Made by a program: the position numbers and the translations under genes
The notes under the pieces: model-generated
Told to the model about the DNA's origin: nothing
The model's database searches: none
What the model saw: only the letters and a program-made list of their open reading frames with translations
Shown: in pieces, positions 44,073 to 52,787 of the stretch
Layout of the letters: every line of letters begins with the position of its first letter
Position numbering within the stretch: the first letter of the stretch is position 1
Assembly: GCF_003609605.1 (NCBI RefSeq)
Contig: NZ_MCHY01000001.1
Location: 62,001-126,000, forward strand
DNA length: 64,000 nt
Source of the DNA: Ammoniphilus oxalaticus
GTDB taxonomy: Bacteria; Bacillota; Bacilli; Aneurinibacillales; RAOX-1
Reading direction: 5' to 3'

Positions 44073-45359
44073 ATGATAGCAGTTATGATTTTTGCCATTA
44101 CATTAATGTTTGTTATCTGGCAACCGAAAGGACTTTCGATTGGATGGTCAGCCTCAGTAGGCGCGCTGCTCGCCCTGTCCTTTGGAGTGGTTACGTTCCA
44201 AGATGTATGGACAGTGACAGGGATTGTCTGGAACGCCACATTAGCATTTGTAGCCATTATCCTGATTTCCTTAATTCTAGATGAAGTTGGTTTCTTCGAA
44301 TGGGCTGCCTTACATATGGCTCGTCTGGCTAAGGGTAATGGAAAGTTAATGTTCGTCTATGTCATTTTTCTAGGAGCAGCGGTAGCCGCATTTTTTGCCA
44401 ATGATGGCGCCGCCTTGATCTTAACCCCGATCGTGCTGGCGATGGTCCGCGCCTTGAAGTTGGATGAAAAAATGATCATTGCTTATGTCATCGCGAGTGG
44501 ATTTATTGCAGATACGACTTCCCTTCCACTTATTGTGAGCAATCTAGTGAATATCGTATCCGCGGACTTTTTTGGCATTGGTTTTCTTGAATACGCGAGT
44601 CGTATGATCATCCCTAATTTTTTTGCCTTGTTTGCCAGCTTAGGGGTACTGTACCTCTATTTCCGAAAAAGTATTCCAGAATCTTATGATTTAACGCAGC
44701 TTAAGAATCCGCAAGAAGCCATTCTAGATCGTACATTATTTCGCTTATCCTGGGTCATTTTAGCTGTCCTGTTATTTGGCTATCTGTTGAGTGAAACCTT
44801 TGCCATACCCGTATCGTTTATAGCCGGTATTGCGGCTATATTCTTTATCATTCTAGCCAAAGGGAGTGAAAAAGTAGATACCTGGAAGCTGATTAAAGAA
44901 GCCCCTTGGGCAATCGTAGTTTTCTCCATTGGTATGTATGTGGTCGTATACGGGCTCCGAAACGCAGGCCTGACCGACCTATTAGGACAGGCGATTCAAT
45001 GGACAGCGGACCATGGTCTGTTCTCCGCAACAATGGGAATGGGCCTTATCGCCGCGATCCTTTCTTCGATTATGAACAACTTGCCAACGGTAATGATTGA
45101 TGCCCTGGCAATCGAAGGTACAGCAACCGAAGGAATCATTCGGGAAGCCCTTATTTATGCGAATGTGATCGGTTCTGACTTAGGTCCTAAAATTACGCCG
45201 ATTGGTTCTTTAGCGACTCTTCTTTGGCTTCATGTCCTCTCCCGAAGAGAGATTACGATTACTTGGGGCCAGTATTTCCGAACAGGAATTGTCCTGACAA
45301 TCCCGACTTTGTTTATTACTCTATTGGGATTATATATATGGCTAATTCTTATTCACTAA
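44073..45359 (+). CDS. arsB: Arsenite efflux pump ArsB
   Basis: Membrane carrier exporting arsenite/antimonite. The 428-residue product (usual length about 430) has about 12 membrane segments, [58 protein letters not shown] and [18 protein letters not shown], all ArsB hallmarks. AAGGAGAGAG site. Part of arsR-arsB-chrA; no arsC in the window. Confidence 0.95.
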   Translation: MIAVMIFAITLMFVIWQPKGLSIGWSASVGALLALSFGVVTFQDVWTVTGIVWNATLAFVAIILISLILDEVGFFEWAALHMARLAKGNGKLMFVYVIFLGAAVAAFFANDGAALILTPIVLAMVRALKLDEKMIIAYVIASGFIADTTSLPLIVSNLVNIVSADFFGIGFLEYASRMIIPNFFALFASLGVLYLYFRKSIPESYDLTQLKNPQEAILDRTLFRLSWVILAVLLFGYLLSETFAIPVSFIAGIAAIFFIILAKGSEKVDTWKLIKEAPWAIVVFSIGMYVVVYGLRNAGLTDLLGQAIQWTADHGLFSATMGMGLIAAILSSIMNNLPTVMIDALAIEGTATEGIIREALIYANVIGSDLGPKITPIGSLATLLWLHVLSRREITITWGQYFRTGIVLTIPTLFITLLGLYIWLILIH

Positions 45360-45380
45360 AACGATTAGGGGAGAGAGTTT

Positions 45381-46589
45381 ATGGATACTCAAGCGAAAAG
45401 CACAAGTAAAAAGAGGATCACGATACGGTCATTGTTAGAAATATGGCTGATTTCAACCAAGCTTGGATTGATGTCTTTTGGAGGACCTGTCGCGCATTTA
45501 GGATATTTTCATGAGGAATATATTAGAAGAAGGAAGTGGATGGATGAACAGAGCTATGCTGATTTAGTGGCCTTGTGTCAATTCCTTCCTGGGCCAGCAA
45601 GTAGTCAAGTGGGGATAGGTATTGGGGTCATACGCGCTGGTATTTTAGGCGGGATTGTCTCATTTCTTGGATTTACAATCCCTTCCGTTATAGCCCTTAT
45701 CGTTTTTGCTATCATTCTTCAAGGGGATGAGATCAGTTCCGCGGGATGGATCCATGGATTGAAAATTGTTGCGGTAAGCGTTGTTGCTTATGCTATTCTA
45801 GGCATGTCTCAGAAACTAACGCCCGATTTAAAACGAAAAGCAATTGCTTTGCTAGCGTTGATCGTAACGCTATTATGGCAAACCGCTTATGCGCAAGTAG
45901 GAATCATTTTATTATCTGCATGTATTGGTTATCTCATTTATAGGCAGGAAGATGAAATGGATGGCGCTAAGATTCACATTCCTTTTTCACGCAAGGTTGC
46001 AATCACTTGTTTGACACTGTTTTTTGGACTACTTATTATTCTGCCTATTCTACGAGAAGTTACTTCATTGAGTTGGGTTGCTATGTTCGATAGTTTTTAT
46101 CGATCAGGTTCCCTTGTTTTTGGTGGAGGACACGTTGTTTTACCTTTACTTGAACGTGAATTTGTATCAACAGGTTGGCTAAGTCATGAGGAATTCCTTG
46201 CTGGATATGGCGTAGCGCAAGCAGTCCCCGGACCATTGTTTACATTTGCAGCTTATGTAGGCGCAATTATGAATGGTTGGTTAGGGGGAATAGTAGCAAC
46301 GATTGCTATTTTCTTACCAGCATTCCTTTTAGTTTTAGGTACGCTACCTTTTTGGGATCGTCTTCGTAGCAACCTAAAAATGAAAGGCGCTTTGATGGGA
46401 GTCAACGCAGCGGTTGTTGGGATATTAATTTCAGCATTTTATCAGCCGATCTGGACTAGCTCTATTTTAAAACCCATTGATTTTGCCTTTGCTGCAATTT
46501 TGTTTAGTATGTTAGTTTATTGGAAGCTACCACCTTGGCTTATTGTAGTAACAGGCATAATTGGCGGGACACTAATTTCATTATTTTAA
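45381..46589 (+). CDS. chrA: Chromate transporter ChrA
   Basis: Exports chromate. The 402-residue long-chain form has two homologous CHR halves: first LGLMSFGGPVAHLGYFHEEY with CQFLPGPASSQVGIGIG, second SGSLVFGGGHVVLPLLEREF with GVAQAVPGPLFTFAAYVGA. Length fits bidomain ChrA. GGGGAGAG site, 21 bases after arsB, so likely co-transcribed with ars genes as a metal oxyanion resistance unit. Confidence 0.95.
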   Translation: MDTQAKSTSKKRITIRSLLEIWLISTKLGLMSFGGPVAHLGYFHEEYIRRRKWMDEQSYADLVALCQFLPGPASSQVGIGIGVIRAGILGGIVSFLGFTIPSVIALIVFAIILQGDEISSAGWIHGLKIVAVSVVAYAILGMSQKLTPDLKRKAIALLALIVTLLWQTAYAQVGIILLSACIGYLIYRQEDEMDGAKIHIPFSRKVAITCLTLFFGLLIILPILREVTSLSWVAMFDSFYRSGSLVFGGGHVVLPLLEREFVSTGWLSHEEFLAGYGVAQAVPGPLFTFAAYVGAIMNGWLGGIVATIAIFLPAFLLVLGTLPFWDRLRSNLKMKGALMGVNAAVVGILISAFYQPIWTSSILKPIDFAFAAILFSMLVYWKLPPWLIVVTGIIGGTLISLF

Positions 46590-46614
46590 TAATCATAAAT
46601 AAAGGTTAGGTGGT

Positions 46615-46701
46615 ATGATTAATAGAAACGAGGGCTGTTTTTGGGAGGGGCTTGCTTGTCCCGCGTGGTTCTGGTTTGTTGCTAGAAAAATAAAGGAGTG
46701 A
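46615..46701 (+). CDS. Possible 28-residue peptide coupled to sipS
   Basis: ATG after AGGTTAGGTGG opens MINRNEGCFWEGLACPAW and FWFVARKIKE, rich in Trp/Phe/Cys, ending TGA nine bases before the signal peptidase start. Could be a short membrane peptide or a leader; evidence is only the ribosome site and position. Confidence 0.3.
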   Translation: MINRNEGCFWEGLACPAWFWFVARKIKE

Positions 46702-46709
46702 AGCTGGAT

Positions 46710-47264
46710 TTGGATACAAAAAATATTAGTAAAAACGAGGGGAAAAAAGAGGCATGGGAATGGGGTAAGGCCATTGGAATAGCCGTTATCATAGCATTTT
46801 TCACTCGAACCCTTCTGTTTTCTCCATATTTAGTTGAAGGATCCTCTATGGAATCAACTTTAAAAAATCACGATAAGGTGCTGGTAAACAAAGCAATCTA
46901 TCTTGTAAGTAAACCGAAACACGGTGATGTTATAGTTTTACATGCTACACAAGAAAATGATTATATTAAACGTGTGATAGGAGTCCCTGGGGATAAAATT
47001 GAAGTGCGCGATGATACCCTGTATATAAACGACAGAACCGTTGAAGAGAAATATCTCTCTGAAAATAAAAATAATGCGGCAGTAAAACCCTTAACTGAAG
47101 ATATTAGACCGTTAGTTGTGCCAGAAGGGAAAGTTTATGTCCTTGGAGATAATCGTCAAAACAGTCTAGATAGTTCCGAACTTGGTCCTTTTGATATTGA
47201 TAAGGTTGTAGGTCGCGCTGAATTTGTTTTATGGCCATTTAAAGATATTCGATTGATTAAGTAA
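46710..47264 (+). CDS. sipS: Type I signal peptidase
   Basis: Membrane serine protease that cuts signal peptides from exported proteins. The 184-residue product has one N-terminal membrane helix (AIGIAVIIAFFTRTLLF), catalytic Ser 46 in VEGSSMESTL, catalytic Lys 87 in DYIKRVIGVPGD, and the GDNRQNSLDSSELGPF box. Length fits the SipS/SipT group. I prefer the TTG at 46710, ten bases after AAGGAGTG; a GTG at 46698 lies within that site. Probably an extra copy carried with the secreted-protein genes. Confidence 0.93.
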   Translation: MDTKNISKNEGKKEAWEWGKAIGIAVIIAFFTRTLLFSPYLVEGSSMESTLKNHDKVLVNKAIYLVSKPKHGDVIVLHATQENDYIKRVIGVPGDKIEVRDDTLYINDRTVEEKYLSENKNNAAVKPLTEDIRPLVVPEGKVYVLGDNRQNSLDSSELGPFDIDKVVGRAEFVLWPFKDIRLIK

Positions 47265-47368
47265 GTCACTCATTTCACCTTGACAGGATCGTTATAGATT
47301 TTTTGTTATAGAAACTCAGACTTTCATCTATTCAATCGACATACAAATATAAGGGAGACTTCGAGTTA

Positions 47369-47554
47369 ATGCATAATGGATTTAAACTTACCTTAACAGG
47401 CGCAATTGTTTTTCTTGGGTTTTCCATTTTGGTAGGCTCATGTCAAATCTCCAGCGCGATAAATTCAACAAAAGATATCGACTATCAAAGTGAATTTAAT
47501 ATGTTCAATTACAATTTAGAGAGGCTTGTAGAATTACTTGAGCAAAATCAATAA
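47369..47554 (+). CDS. Small lipoprotein or membrane protein, 61 residues
   Basis: ATG after AAGGGAGA. One hydrophobic segment (LTGAIVFLGFSILVGSC) that could be a lipoprotein signal with Cys 25, then a polar tail ending in a leucine-rich NLERLVELLEQN. Unknown. Confidence 0.5.
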   Translation: MHNGFKLTLTGAIVFLGFSILVGSCQISSAINSTKDIDYQSEFNMFNYNLERLVELLEQNQ

Positions 47555-47943
47555 CGGCGATCCTTATCCCGCTTTGTTTAGCAGTCCCCTTGGGTATCGA
47601 CAGGGTTTGAACACCTAGGGTCTAAACCCAAGATTCCCTTTATCGAATCCAAAAGTGTGAAATAAGTAAAATCCGATATTCAATATGGGTAATGGAAAAG
47701 AAAAAGTATTGCGCATGATTACCTCCTGTAACTTCACTCAAATAAGGGATCGACCCCTTCTTTGATTTCAAGAGTCAATGATTATAAGTTTAATGTTTCA
47801 CTTCAAAACTAATAAGCGTTAATTTTTCTTGGTAGATTACTCAACCGTCCGAAAATCCGTACTACTTGTTAGAGTACGGATTTTTTATGTGAAAAATACT
47901 TCTCCAATTTAATTCTTAGTCTCGAGACATCCTTATCTATATT
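47555..47943. other. Gene-free stretch
   Basis: No gene supported. Contains a complementary pair GGTTT-GAAC.../GTCTAAACCC around 47605-47630 and the terminator at 47852. Confidence 0.4.
47852..47887 (+). terminator. Terminator-like hairpin
   Basis: AAAATCCGTAC and GTACGGATTTTTT pair around an 11-base loop. Confidence 0.8.
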
Positions 47944-48042
47944 CTAGTAAGCTTTCATTTTTTGTGAGTGGCTACCTTCGCTAACCAAATAAACAATAAC
48001 GATCGCAGAGATAATCGTTATTATAAGAGCAAGGTAAGACAA
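47944..48042 (-). CDS. Small single-helix membrane peptide, 32 residues
   Basis: On the minus strand a TTG at 48042, eight bases after AAAGGTGA, opens SYLALIITIISAIVIVYLVS followed by a polar EGSHSQKMKAY tail. A GTG at 48054 is also in frame. It diverges from the BlaI operon, whose operators lie between, so it could be controlled by BlaI too. Confidence 0.45.
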   Translation of the reverse strand: MSYLALIITIISAIVIVYLVSEGSHSQKMKAY

Positions 48043-48078
48043 AACAAAATTCACCTTTCATTTGTAGTAAGGAATTAG

Positions 48079-48140
48079 TTGACACCTTTGAATTACATAT
48101 GTAATACTAACCTTAACACGCATCATTTACAAGTGTAAAT
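48079..48140 (+). promoter_or_regulatory. BlaI-type promoter with two operators
   Basis: TTGACA (48079-48084), 17 bases, TAATAC (48102-48107). The perfect palindromes ATTACATATGTAAT (48092-48105) and ATTTACAAGTGTAAAT (48125-48140) share the TACA-n-TGTA core of BlaI/MecI boxes; the first covers the -10. Confidence 0.85.
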
Positions 48141-48159
48141 CTTGAGAGGGTGAATACAC

Positions 48160-48558
48160 ATGAGTATGCCAAATATATCGGAATCTGAATGGGAAATTAT
48201 GAAGGTGATTTGGAGGAACCATCCGATCACGGCAAATCAGATTACGGAACTATTGCCAGAAGATATTGGATGGAGCGATCAAACCGTGCGGACTTTCATT
48301 AACAGGCTCATGAAGAAAAAGGCCATTGGTTTTGAGCGAGAGGGAAGAAGCTACAATTATTATCCGTTGGTGTCAGAAGAAGAATGCGTTAAGTCGGAAA
48401 GTAATTCCTTTTTAAAAAGGGTGTTTGATGGAGCGACACATTTGATGATGACCAATTTTATTGAACATGCCGATTTATCGGACCAAGAAATAGAGCAATT
48501 GAAAAAAGCGCTGCTTGAAAAGCAAGACCAGGGACAGAAGAAACGAAGCGATGAGTAG
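48160..48558 (+). CDS. blaI: BlaI/MecI/CopY family repressor
   Basis: Winged-helix repressor cleaved by its membrane protease partner. The 132-residue product has ISESEWEIMKVIWRNHPITA, recognition helix WSDQTVRTFINRLMKKKAIG, and the FEREGRSYNYYPLVSEEEC wing and dimer part. Should bind the two palindromes upstream. Followed by the M56 peptidase gene 33 bases later. Confidence 0.93.
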   Translation: MSMPNISESEWEIMKVIWRNHPITANQITELLPEDIGWSDQTVRTFINRLMKKKAIGFEREGRSYNYYPLVSEEECVKSESNSFLKRVFDGATHLMMTNFIEHADLSDQEIEQLKKALLEKQDQGQKKRSDE

Positions 48559-48591
48559 CTGATTGGCAGCATACAGAAAGGACGGTGAGGT

Positions 48592-50724
48592 GTGCATTAT
48601 TTACAGCTATTATTTTTATGGGTAGTGGAGTCAAGTCTCGCAGCCAGTGTTGTCATACTTTTGGTTTTAGCGGTTCAAACGATTTTTAGGCGGTATATTA
48701 GTCCGCGGCTGTCTCATCTTTTATGGTTGATTGTATTAATACGGTTGCTTGTTCCCGTTTTTCCAGATAGTCCAGTAAGTATTTTCAATCTGTTTTCGAA
48801 TGGGCAAAACGTGTCCGAATCAGGGATGGTGATCCGTCCATTTACTAATATTGGAATGAATCATTTTCAAGCGCTGGACAAGCAACCTGTTCCGCTCAAT
48901 CCGTCTATTCCTGAAAAGTTCCCGTCTTTGGAAACTAATGAGGCCTCAATGTCGTTGACAGCTGTTGGTTTGAAGTTGTTCTCAGCTGTGTGGTTTCTTG
49001 GAACGCTCGTGTTATCGGTATACTTGGGTCTGGTATTGTGGAAGACGAGTCGACAACGTAGATTATACGATCGGGTCACAGATTCAGACATTATTTCGAT
49101 CGTTACACAGTGTCGAGAGAAACTAGGAATTAAGCAAAGTGTTCCCGTCTATACGGGAAAATATAAGAAAAGTCCGTATCTTTCAGGGCTCATCGATCCG
49201 TGGATCTATCTGCCTGAAGAATTGAACAACCAGCTGGGCGCCAATCAGTTGACACATATTATCTTCCACGAGTTAGCCCACCTTAAGAGGAAAGATATGA
49301 TGTGGAATCTAATCGGGGGATTGGTGTTAACGATTCATTGGTTTAATCCCCTAGTGTGGGTATGTTTAAAACAAATGAGGGATAACAGGGAGATCGCTTG
49401 CGATGCCTATACGTTGGAGATTCTTGGTGAAACTGAGGCGGTGCCTTACGGGATGACAATGATTGAGTGTCTACAGTATTACTCATCAAAGGAAAGAACA
49501 TTAAGTCCACTACATTTTTCCAACAATCTGAACCACATGAAGAGGAGAATAAACATGATTAAACGGTTTAAAAAGGGATCGTATCGACTGTCTGCCCTAG
49601 CCATCGTCACGGCGCTTATCATTGGCGGAGCGACATTAACGAATGCGGGCACTACGAAAAATGAAGATCAATTACTATTTGGAGCAACAATTTTTGGCGG
49701 TGGTCAGTATGCTAACTTAGAAAAGGGAGTTAAGGTATCAGGATTTAAATATAAGGTCCCGGCAATCCTACCCGAAGGATATAAGTTCGATCATATAATA
49801 GCTCGTCCCCCAATAGAGCTATATAGTCAAGAAGGCAATGTATCTATCCGATTCTCAAAGCGTGATGCAACGGGTGAGATTGGGAGTTTTCATTTTTCTG
49901 CAATCCTTGACGGACCTGGAATAGAAGCCGCTTATGCTAAGGTTAAAAAAGGTGATGAAAGAGCAAGGGAAATCGTGGAAGAACCACTGATTGCGCGCGG
50001 ATTAGATGGGATCAAGGTGACATCCTACATATACGACTGGGAAAAGCTGACCTATATTTGGAAGGATCAAGGCATTCAATATCAACTAGAGAGTAGCGCA
50101 GAGTTAGCCGATCAAGACATGCTAGTAATGATCCACTCGATGAAGTACCCTGATAAGGAGATGTTCGAAGCTTCTATAAATCCTTATATGATCACTGAAA
50201 ATATCTATGATACAGATGATTTACGCCGCGCATCGGAATCCATCGGTATAAATCTCAAGTTCCCAGTACAAGGTCCTGGGAAGTTTAAGGCGGTAACTGC
50301 TGATGAATCCAAGAAAATTAACTTCAGTTACCCAGTTGATGAAGACGATTATTGGAGCAAGGCGCTTGTTATAAATTATAGAAAAACAAAGGGTGAACCC
50401 GGATTTTTATTTAAACAGATTGAAAATAATAATATCTTTGAAATGATAGAAGCTGAAGGGGAGGTTTCATTTATCCGAATGGACATGGAAAAGAATACAA
50501 TACCAGTATTTTCAATTGAAGTTAATGGAAAAAAGGTATTGGTTACAGAAAAATACCATGCTGATGGAATGTTAGCCACTTCACCACCGTATAAGACCAG
50601 CTATTTTTGGAAAGAAAACAATGTTTGTTATCAGCTTGAATCTTACCAAGATGATATGGCAGACGAGGAAATCGTGAGCTTTTTCATGAATGCTGACTAT
50701 ATGGATATAAAGAATCTACACTAA
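48592..50724 (+). CDS. BlaR1-like M56 metallopeptidase with C-terminal DUF4367-type domains
   Basis: Membrane sensor-protease expected to cleave BlaI. The 710-residue product has the M56 core (about 1-310): several membrane helices, zinc motif HELAH at 226-230, WFNPLVWVCLKQMRDNREIACDAY. After a further membrane helix (about 335-355) the outside part is not the penicillin-binding domain of BlaR1 but repeated YKVPAILPEGYKFDHI and LEISWKD-like units (TYIWKDQGIQYQLES, SYFWKENNVCYQLES) of the DUF4367 type, in two or three copies. The signal is therefore probably not a beta-lactam. GTG start. Operon with blaI. Confidence 0.88.
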   Translation: MHYLQLLFLWVVESSLAASVVILLVLAVQTIFRRYISPRLSHLLWLIVLIRLLVPVFPDSPVSIFNLFSNGQNVSESGMVIRPFTNIGMNHFQALDKQPVPLNPSIPEKFPSLETNEASMSLTAVGLKLFSAVWFLGTLVLSVYLGLVLWKTSRQRRLYDRVTDSDIISIVTQCREKLGIKQSVPVYTGKYKKSPYLSGLIDPWIYLPEELNNQLGANQLTHIIFHELAHLKRKDMMWNLIGGLVLTIHWFNPLVWVCLKQMRDNREIACDAYTLEILGETEAVPYGMTMIECLQYYSSKERTLSPLHFSNNLNHMKRRINMIKRFKKGSYRLSALAIVTALIIGGATLTNAGTTKNEDQLLFGATIFGGGQYANLEKGVKVSGFKYKVPAILPEGYKFDHIIARPPIELYSQEGNVSIRFSKRDATGEIGSFHFSAILDGPGIEAAYAKVKKGDERAREIVEEPLIARGLDGIKVTSYIYDWEKLTYIWKDQGIQYQLESSAELADQDMLVMIHSMKYPDKEMFEASINPYMITENIYDTDDLRRASESIGINLKFPVQGPGKFKAVTADESKKINFSYPVDEDDYWSKALVINYRKTKGEPGFLFKQIENNNIFEMIEAEGEVSFIRMDMEKNTIPVFSIEVNGKKVLVTEKYHADGMLATSPPYKTSYFWKENNVCYQLESYQDDMADEEIVSFFMNADYMDIKNLH

Positions 50725-50836
50725 AGTGAATAAAGCGGCTTTTCCTTTTGTAGGATGAAGTCGCTCTTTTTAATTATTTGTTAAAACCTACATATTTTAG
50801 GGTTCCATAAATAATTTGCAATCTCTTTTTATCCCT

Positions 50837-51232
50837 TCATAAATTTCCATCCAATTTCCAATTATAGTAGGTGTCGGGTTCATTAATATTTATTGTTCTT
50901 TTATTAATTATTATTTCATTATTGTCTTTCCATCCAATAGAAATTTCATCGATTGCCGGATATAACCAATATATTGTATCATCATGAAACTCCTTTTTCT
51001 CGGTTAAAGAAGTTACAGAGACCCTATATTGATGACCAACTGTAGCGCCACCTTTATTTATGAGAAATGAATCAGCTCGGTAGTTGCCATCAGGAGAAAC
51101 ATAAGATTTTTGAAAATTCCCGCTACCATTGAGTTCCCAAAGTTTTGTTTGCATAAATGAATCTAGAATAAAGAATAAGGAGATCAGCGCGGTAATAGTA
51201 ATCGTTGCCATTACTAATAAGACTTTTCTGAT
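50837..51232 (-). CDS. DUF5412-like membrane-anchored protein with non-standard start
   Basis: One N-terminal helix (LLVMATITITALISLFFIL) and an outside domain with YVSPDGNYRADSFLINKGGA, TIYWLYPAIDEISIGWKDNN and a NEIIINKRTININEP end, the DUF5412 layout. AAGGGGGA lies seven bases before ATC at 51232, which would give RKVLLVMATI; the first ATG (51211) has no ribosome site. So translation may start at ATC, or the start is mutated. Confidence 0.6.
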   Translation of the reverse strand: MRKVLLVMATITITALISLFFILDSFMQTKLWELNGSGNFQKSYVSPDGNYRADSFLINKGGATVGHQYRVSVTSLTEKKEFHDDTIYWLYPAIDEISIGWKDNNEIIINKRTININEPDTYYNWKLDGNL

Positions 51233-51299
51233 TTTTACTTCCCCCTTTTCTCTTTCCTATTTTATTTAGAATGTGCAATGGTAGAGTTTTGGCGTGATA

Positions 51300-51608
51300 A
51301 AACCATATTTTGCGCGCGGATTTAAACAGAAAACCAAAGCTGCTAAGTTCCCCTTTTTCAAACCGGTAGATGAGTTCGATTTTAATCGGTTACAACAAAT
51401 TTCTAGCGCAACGATATGGGAATTAGCTTCCATTGAATGTTATAAGAAAACGATGTATCTGTAAAGATGAGCCTTCGATCTTTCAGGCGCACCTTTTTAA
51501 CCTTAAGTGGCCTACGATTCTTTCAGCGTTTTACTTCAACTGGTCTAGTATTTTACAAGGTGACTGGTCTACTATTTTCTGATCAGCTGGCCTACTTTTT
51601 TATTGACA
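51300..51608 (+). mobile_element. 3' end of an IS21-family element (istB fragment plus terminal repeats)
   Basis: 51300-51464 encodes AAKFPFFKPVDEFDFNRLQQ and SSATIWELASIECYKKT, the N-terminal part of an IstB helper ATPase, ending in TAA before Walker A. Then four direct repeats TGGYCTAS(T/A)TTTT-type start at 51508, 51541, 51565 and 51588, the last running into ATTGACA; multiple repeats and a CA end are typical of IS21 termini. The element end is probably 51608. Confidence 0.65.
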
Positions 51609-51708
51609 CTCGCAGATCAAAGCCACTGAAGGGATTATCCATTCATTGTTAAATAAAGGATATAAATTTGTCACAGTTAATGAACTTCAGGAATCGGAAG
51701 TTAAATAG
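51609..51708 (+). pseudogene. Polysaccharide deacetylase C-terminal tail
   Basis: Starts exactly at the proposed IS end: IIHSLLNKGYKFVTVNELQE then SEVK and TAG. The LLxxGYxFVTVxEL ending is typical of NodB-type deacetylases. The body is missing, so the gene was cut by the IS insertion or later deletion. Confidence 0.65.
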
Positions 51709-51760
51709 TATTAAGTAAGCGGTAAATTTTCGGACCGCGTAAAATAAATTTACAGCATTC

Positions 51761-51832
51761 CCTTATTCTTCTTCCCAAGCCTTTTGAAAACGCTGGAAAA
51801 CTCAGTGAGATTAAGGGATTGGGAGTTTTTTT
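51761..51832 (+). ncRNA. Candidate structured RNA/terminator (element B)
   Basis: Matches element A along about 69 bases: TATTCTTCT, TTGA, CTGG, AAGGGAT and GGGAGTTTTTTT line up. Outer stem TTCCCAA (51772-51778) with TTGGGAG; inner hairpin CTC-AGT-GAG (51801-51809). Relative to A, three stem pairs change on both sides. Confidence 0.5.
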
Positions 51833-51874
51833 ATGTGTTGGTTATCCTGAAATAGTTGGGTAAAATACTAAAAT

Positions 51875-51930
51875 ACCTTCTGTATAATAACGGCATGCCG
51901 AAAGGCTTGCTCCTTTATTATACAGAAGGT
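51875..51930. repeat. Hairpin repeat, 56 bp, best copy
   Basis: ACCTTCTGTATAATAA and TTATTATACAGAAGGT are perfect 16-bp ends; the middle has CGGCATGCCG, itself a palindrome. Related copies at 38281 and 38465. Confidence 0.85.
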
Positions 51931-52312
51931 ATAACAATAGAAAGCTTGTCACTCGGATAAATAATGGCAAGTATAATTCTATGTCTATAATTATATCCAC
52001 GCCGATGTGAATGAGCGGTTATTTGTCTTTGCTTTTACGATCGAGATCTGCGTTTAGACAAACGCCGAGTGGTTGTTTCTCTGGATTCGATAATTCCGTG
52101 CGGAACCCTGTTTTTAGAACTATTTTAGCAGTTGCTTTATCATGATATTCGTTACAGGAAAGACAGTAAAATATAGCGACCACATCCCTTGAGTATTATT
52201 TACTATTACTTCATAGTATAAATTGTTTCCCTATAAAGAACACCGAAATTGATATTGCGGTTTACCACAAAGATATAGGTAAGATTGAATTGCTTTAAGA
52301 AAGGACTGAATT

Positions 52313-52527
52313 ATGACGATTGAAACAATTTATGCGGAGATGCGAAATGGGATAGATGAACAATTGTTGGGCGTCTAAGAGAATACACATTGAAATTTAT
52401 AATGATTGAATCTTTACCCGTAAGTAAGGAAAGGCAAGAGAAATTAAACAATTATATTTATTTATCTAGAGTGGACCGCAATCGAATTGTGGTATACCAC
52501 CGAATAGATACGTGTTTACTGGGGTGA
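52313..52527 (+). pseudogene. Possible comQ (isoprenyl transferase) 3' remnant
   Basis: One frame ends IYAEMRNGIDEQLLGV at a TAA; after a frameshift it goes on as EYTLKFIMIESLPVSKERQE and KLNNYIYLSRVDR to a TGA at 52525. The pattern (a helix with ID..L..V..Y, then IESLPxSxER..KL..YI) fits the C-terminal end of polyprenyl synthetases. Its place just upstream of the comX remnant is where comQ lies in comQXPA loci. Tentative. Confidence 0.4.
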
Positions 52528-52580
52528 TTATAGGTATAATTAGGTATAAAGGTATATCATAAAAAGGGGATATGTGAAGG

Positions 52581-52732
52581 GTGTTCCAGTCTATTATTGA
52601 ATATTTATTGCGAAAACCTGATGTAATTTAACAGGTGAAAGAGGGGGGACAGCTAGTCTAGTCGGACTATCAGATGTTGAACAACAGGCGCTTGTGGGAG
52701 CGCCTATCACTTCCATGAAATATTGGCCATAG
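52581..52732 (+). pseudogene. comX: Inactivated comX pheromone precursor gene
   Basis: GTG at 52581 reads FQSIIEYLLRKPDVI, then TAA at 52629, then QVKEG. In a G-run (52643-52648) the frame slips by one and continues ASLVGLSDVEQQALVGAP then ITSMKYWP and TAG. Joined, this is about 50 residues with the ComX pattern (II.YLL..P.V...V..G.ASLVGLS..E..A) and a Trp one residue from the end, the residue that is prenylated in ComX. Both lesions would abolish the peptide. It lies 55 bases before comP. Confidence 0.75.
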
Positions 52733-52787
52733 TTGTATACTATAGTCATGACAAAATGCGCTGAAATATGCCTATAGGAGAGATAGC

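Larger units (their letters stand above)
51709..52312. other. Gene-free stretch with structured elements
   Basis: Contains element B (51761-51832) and a hairpin repeat (51875-51930). The rest to 52312 has no supportable gene. Confidence 0.5.

Noticed and set aside
48592-50724. Beta-lactam sensor BlaR1/MecR1
   Set aside because: The outside domain lacks the penicillin-binding SxxK/KTG pattern and has repeated DUF4367-like modules; no beta-lactamase nearby.
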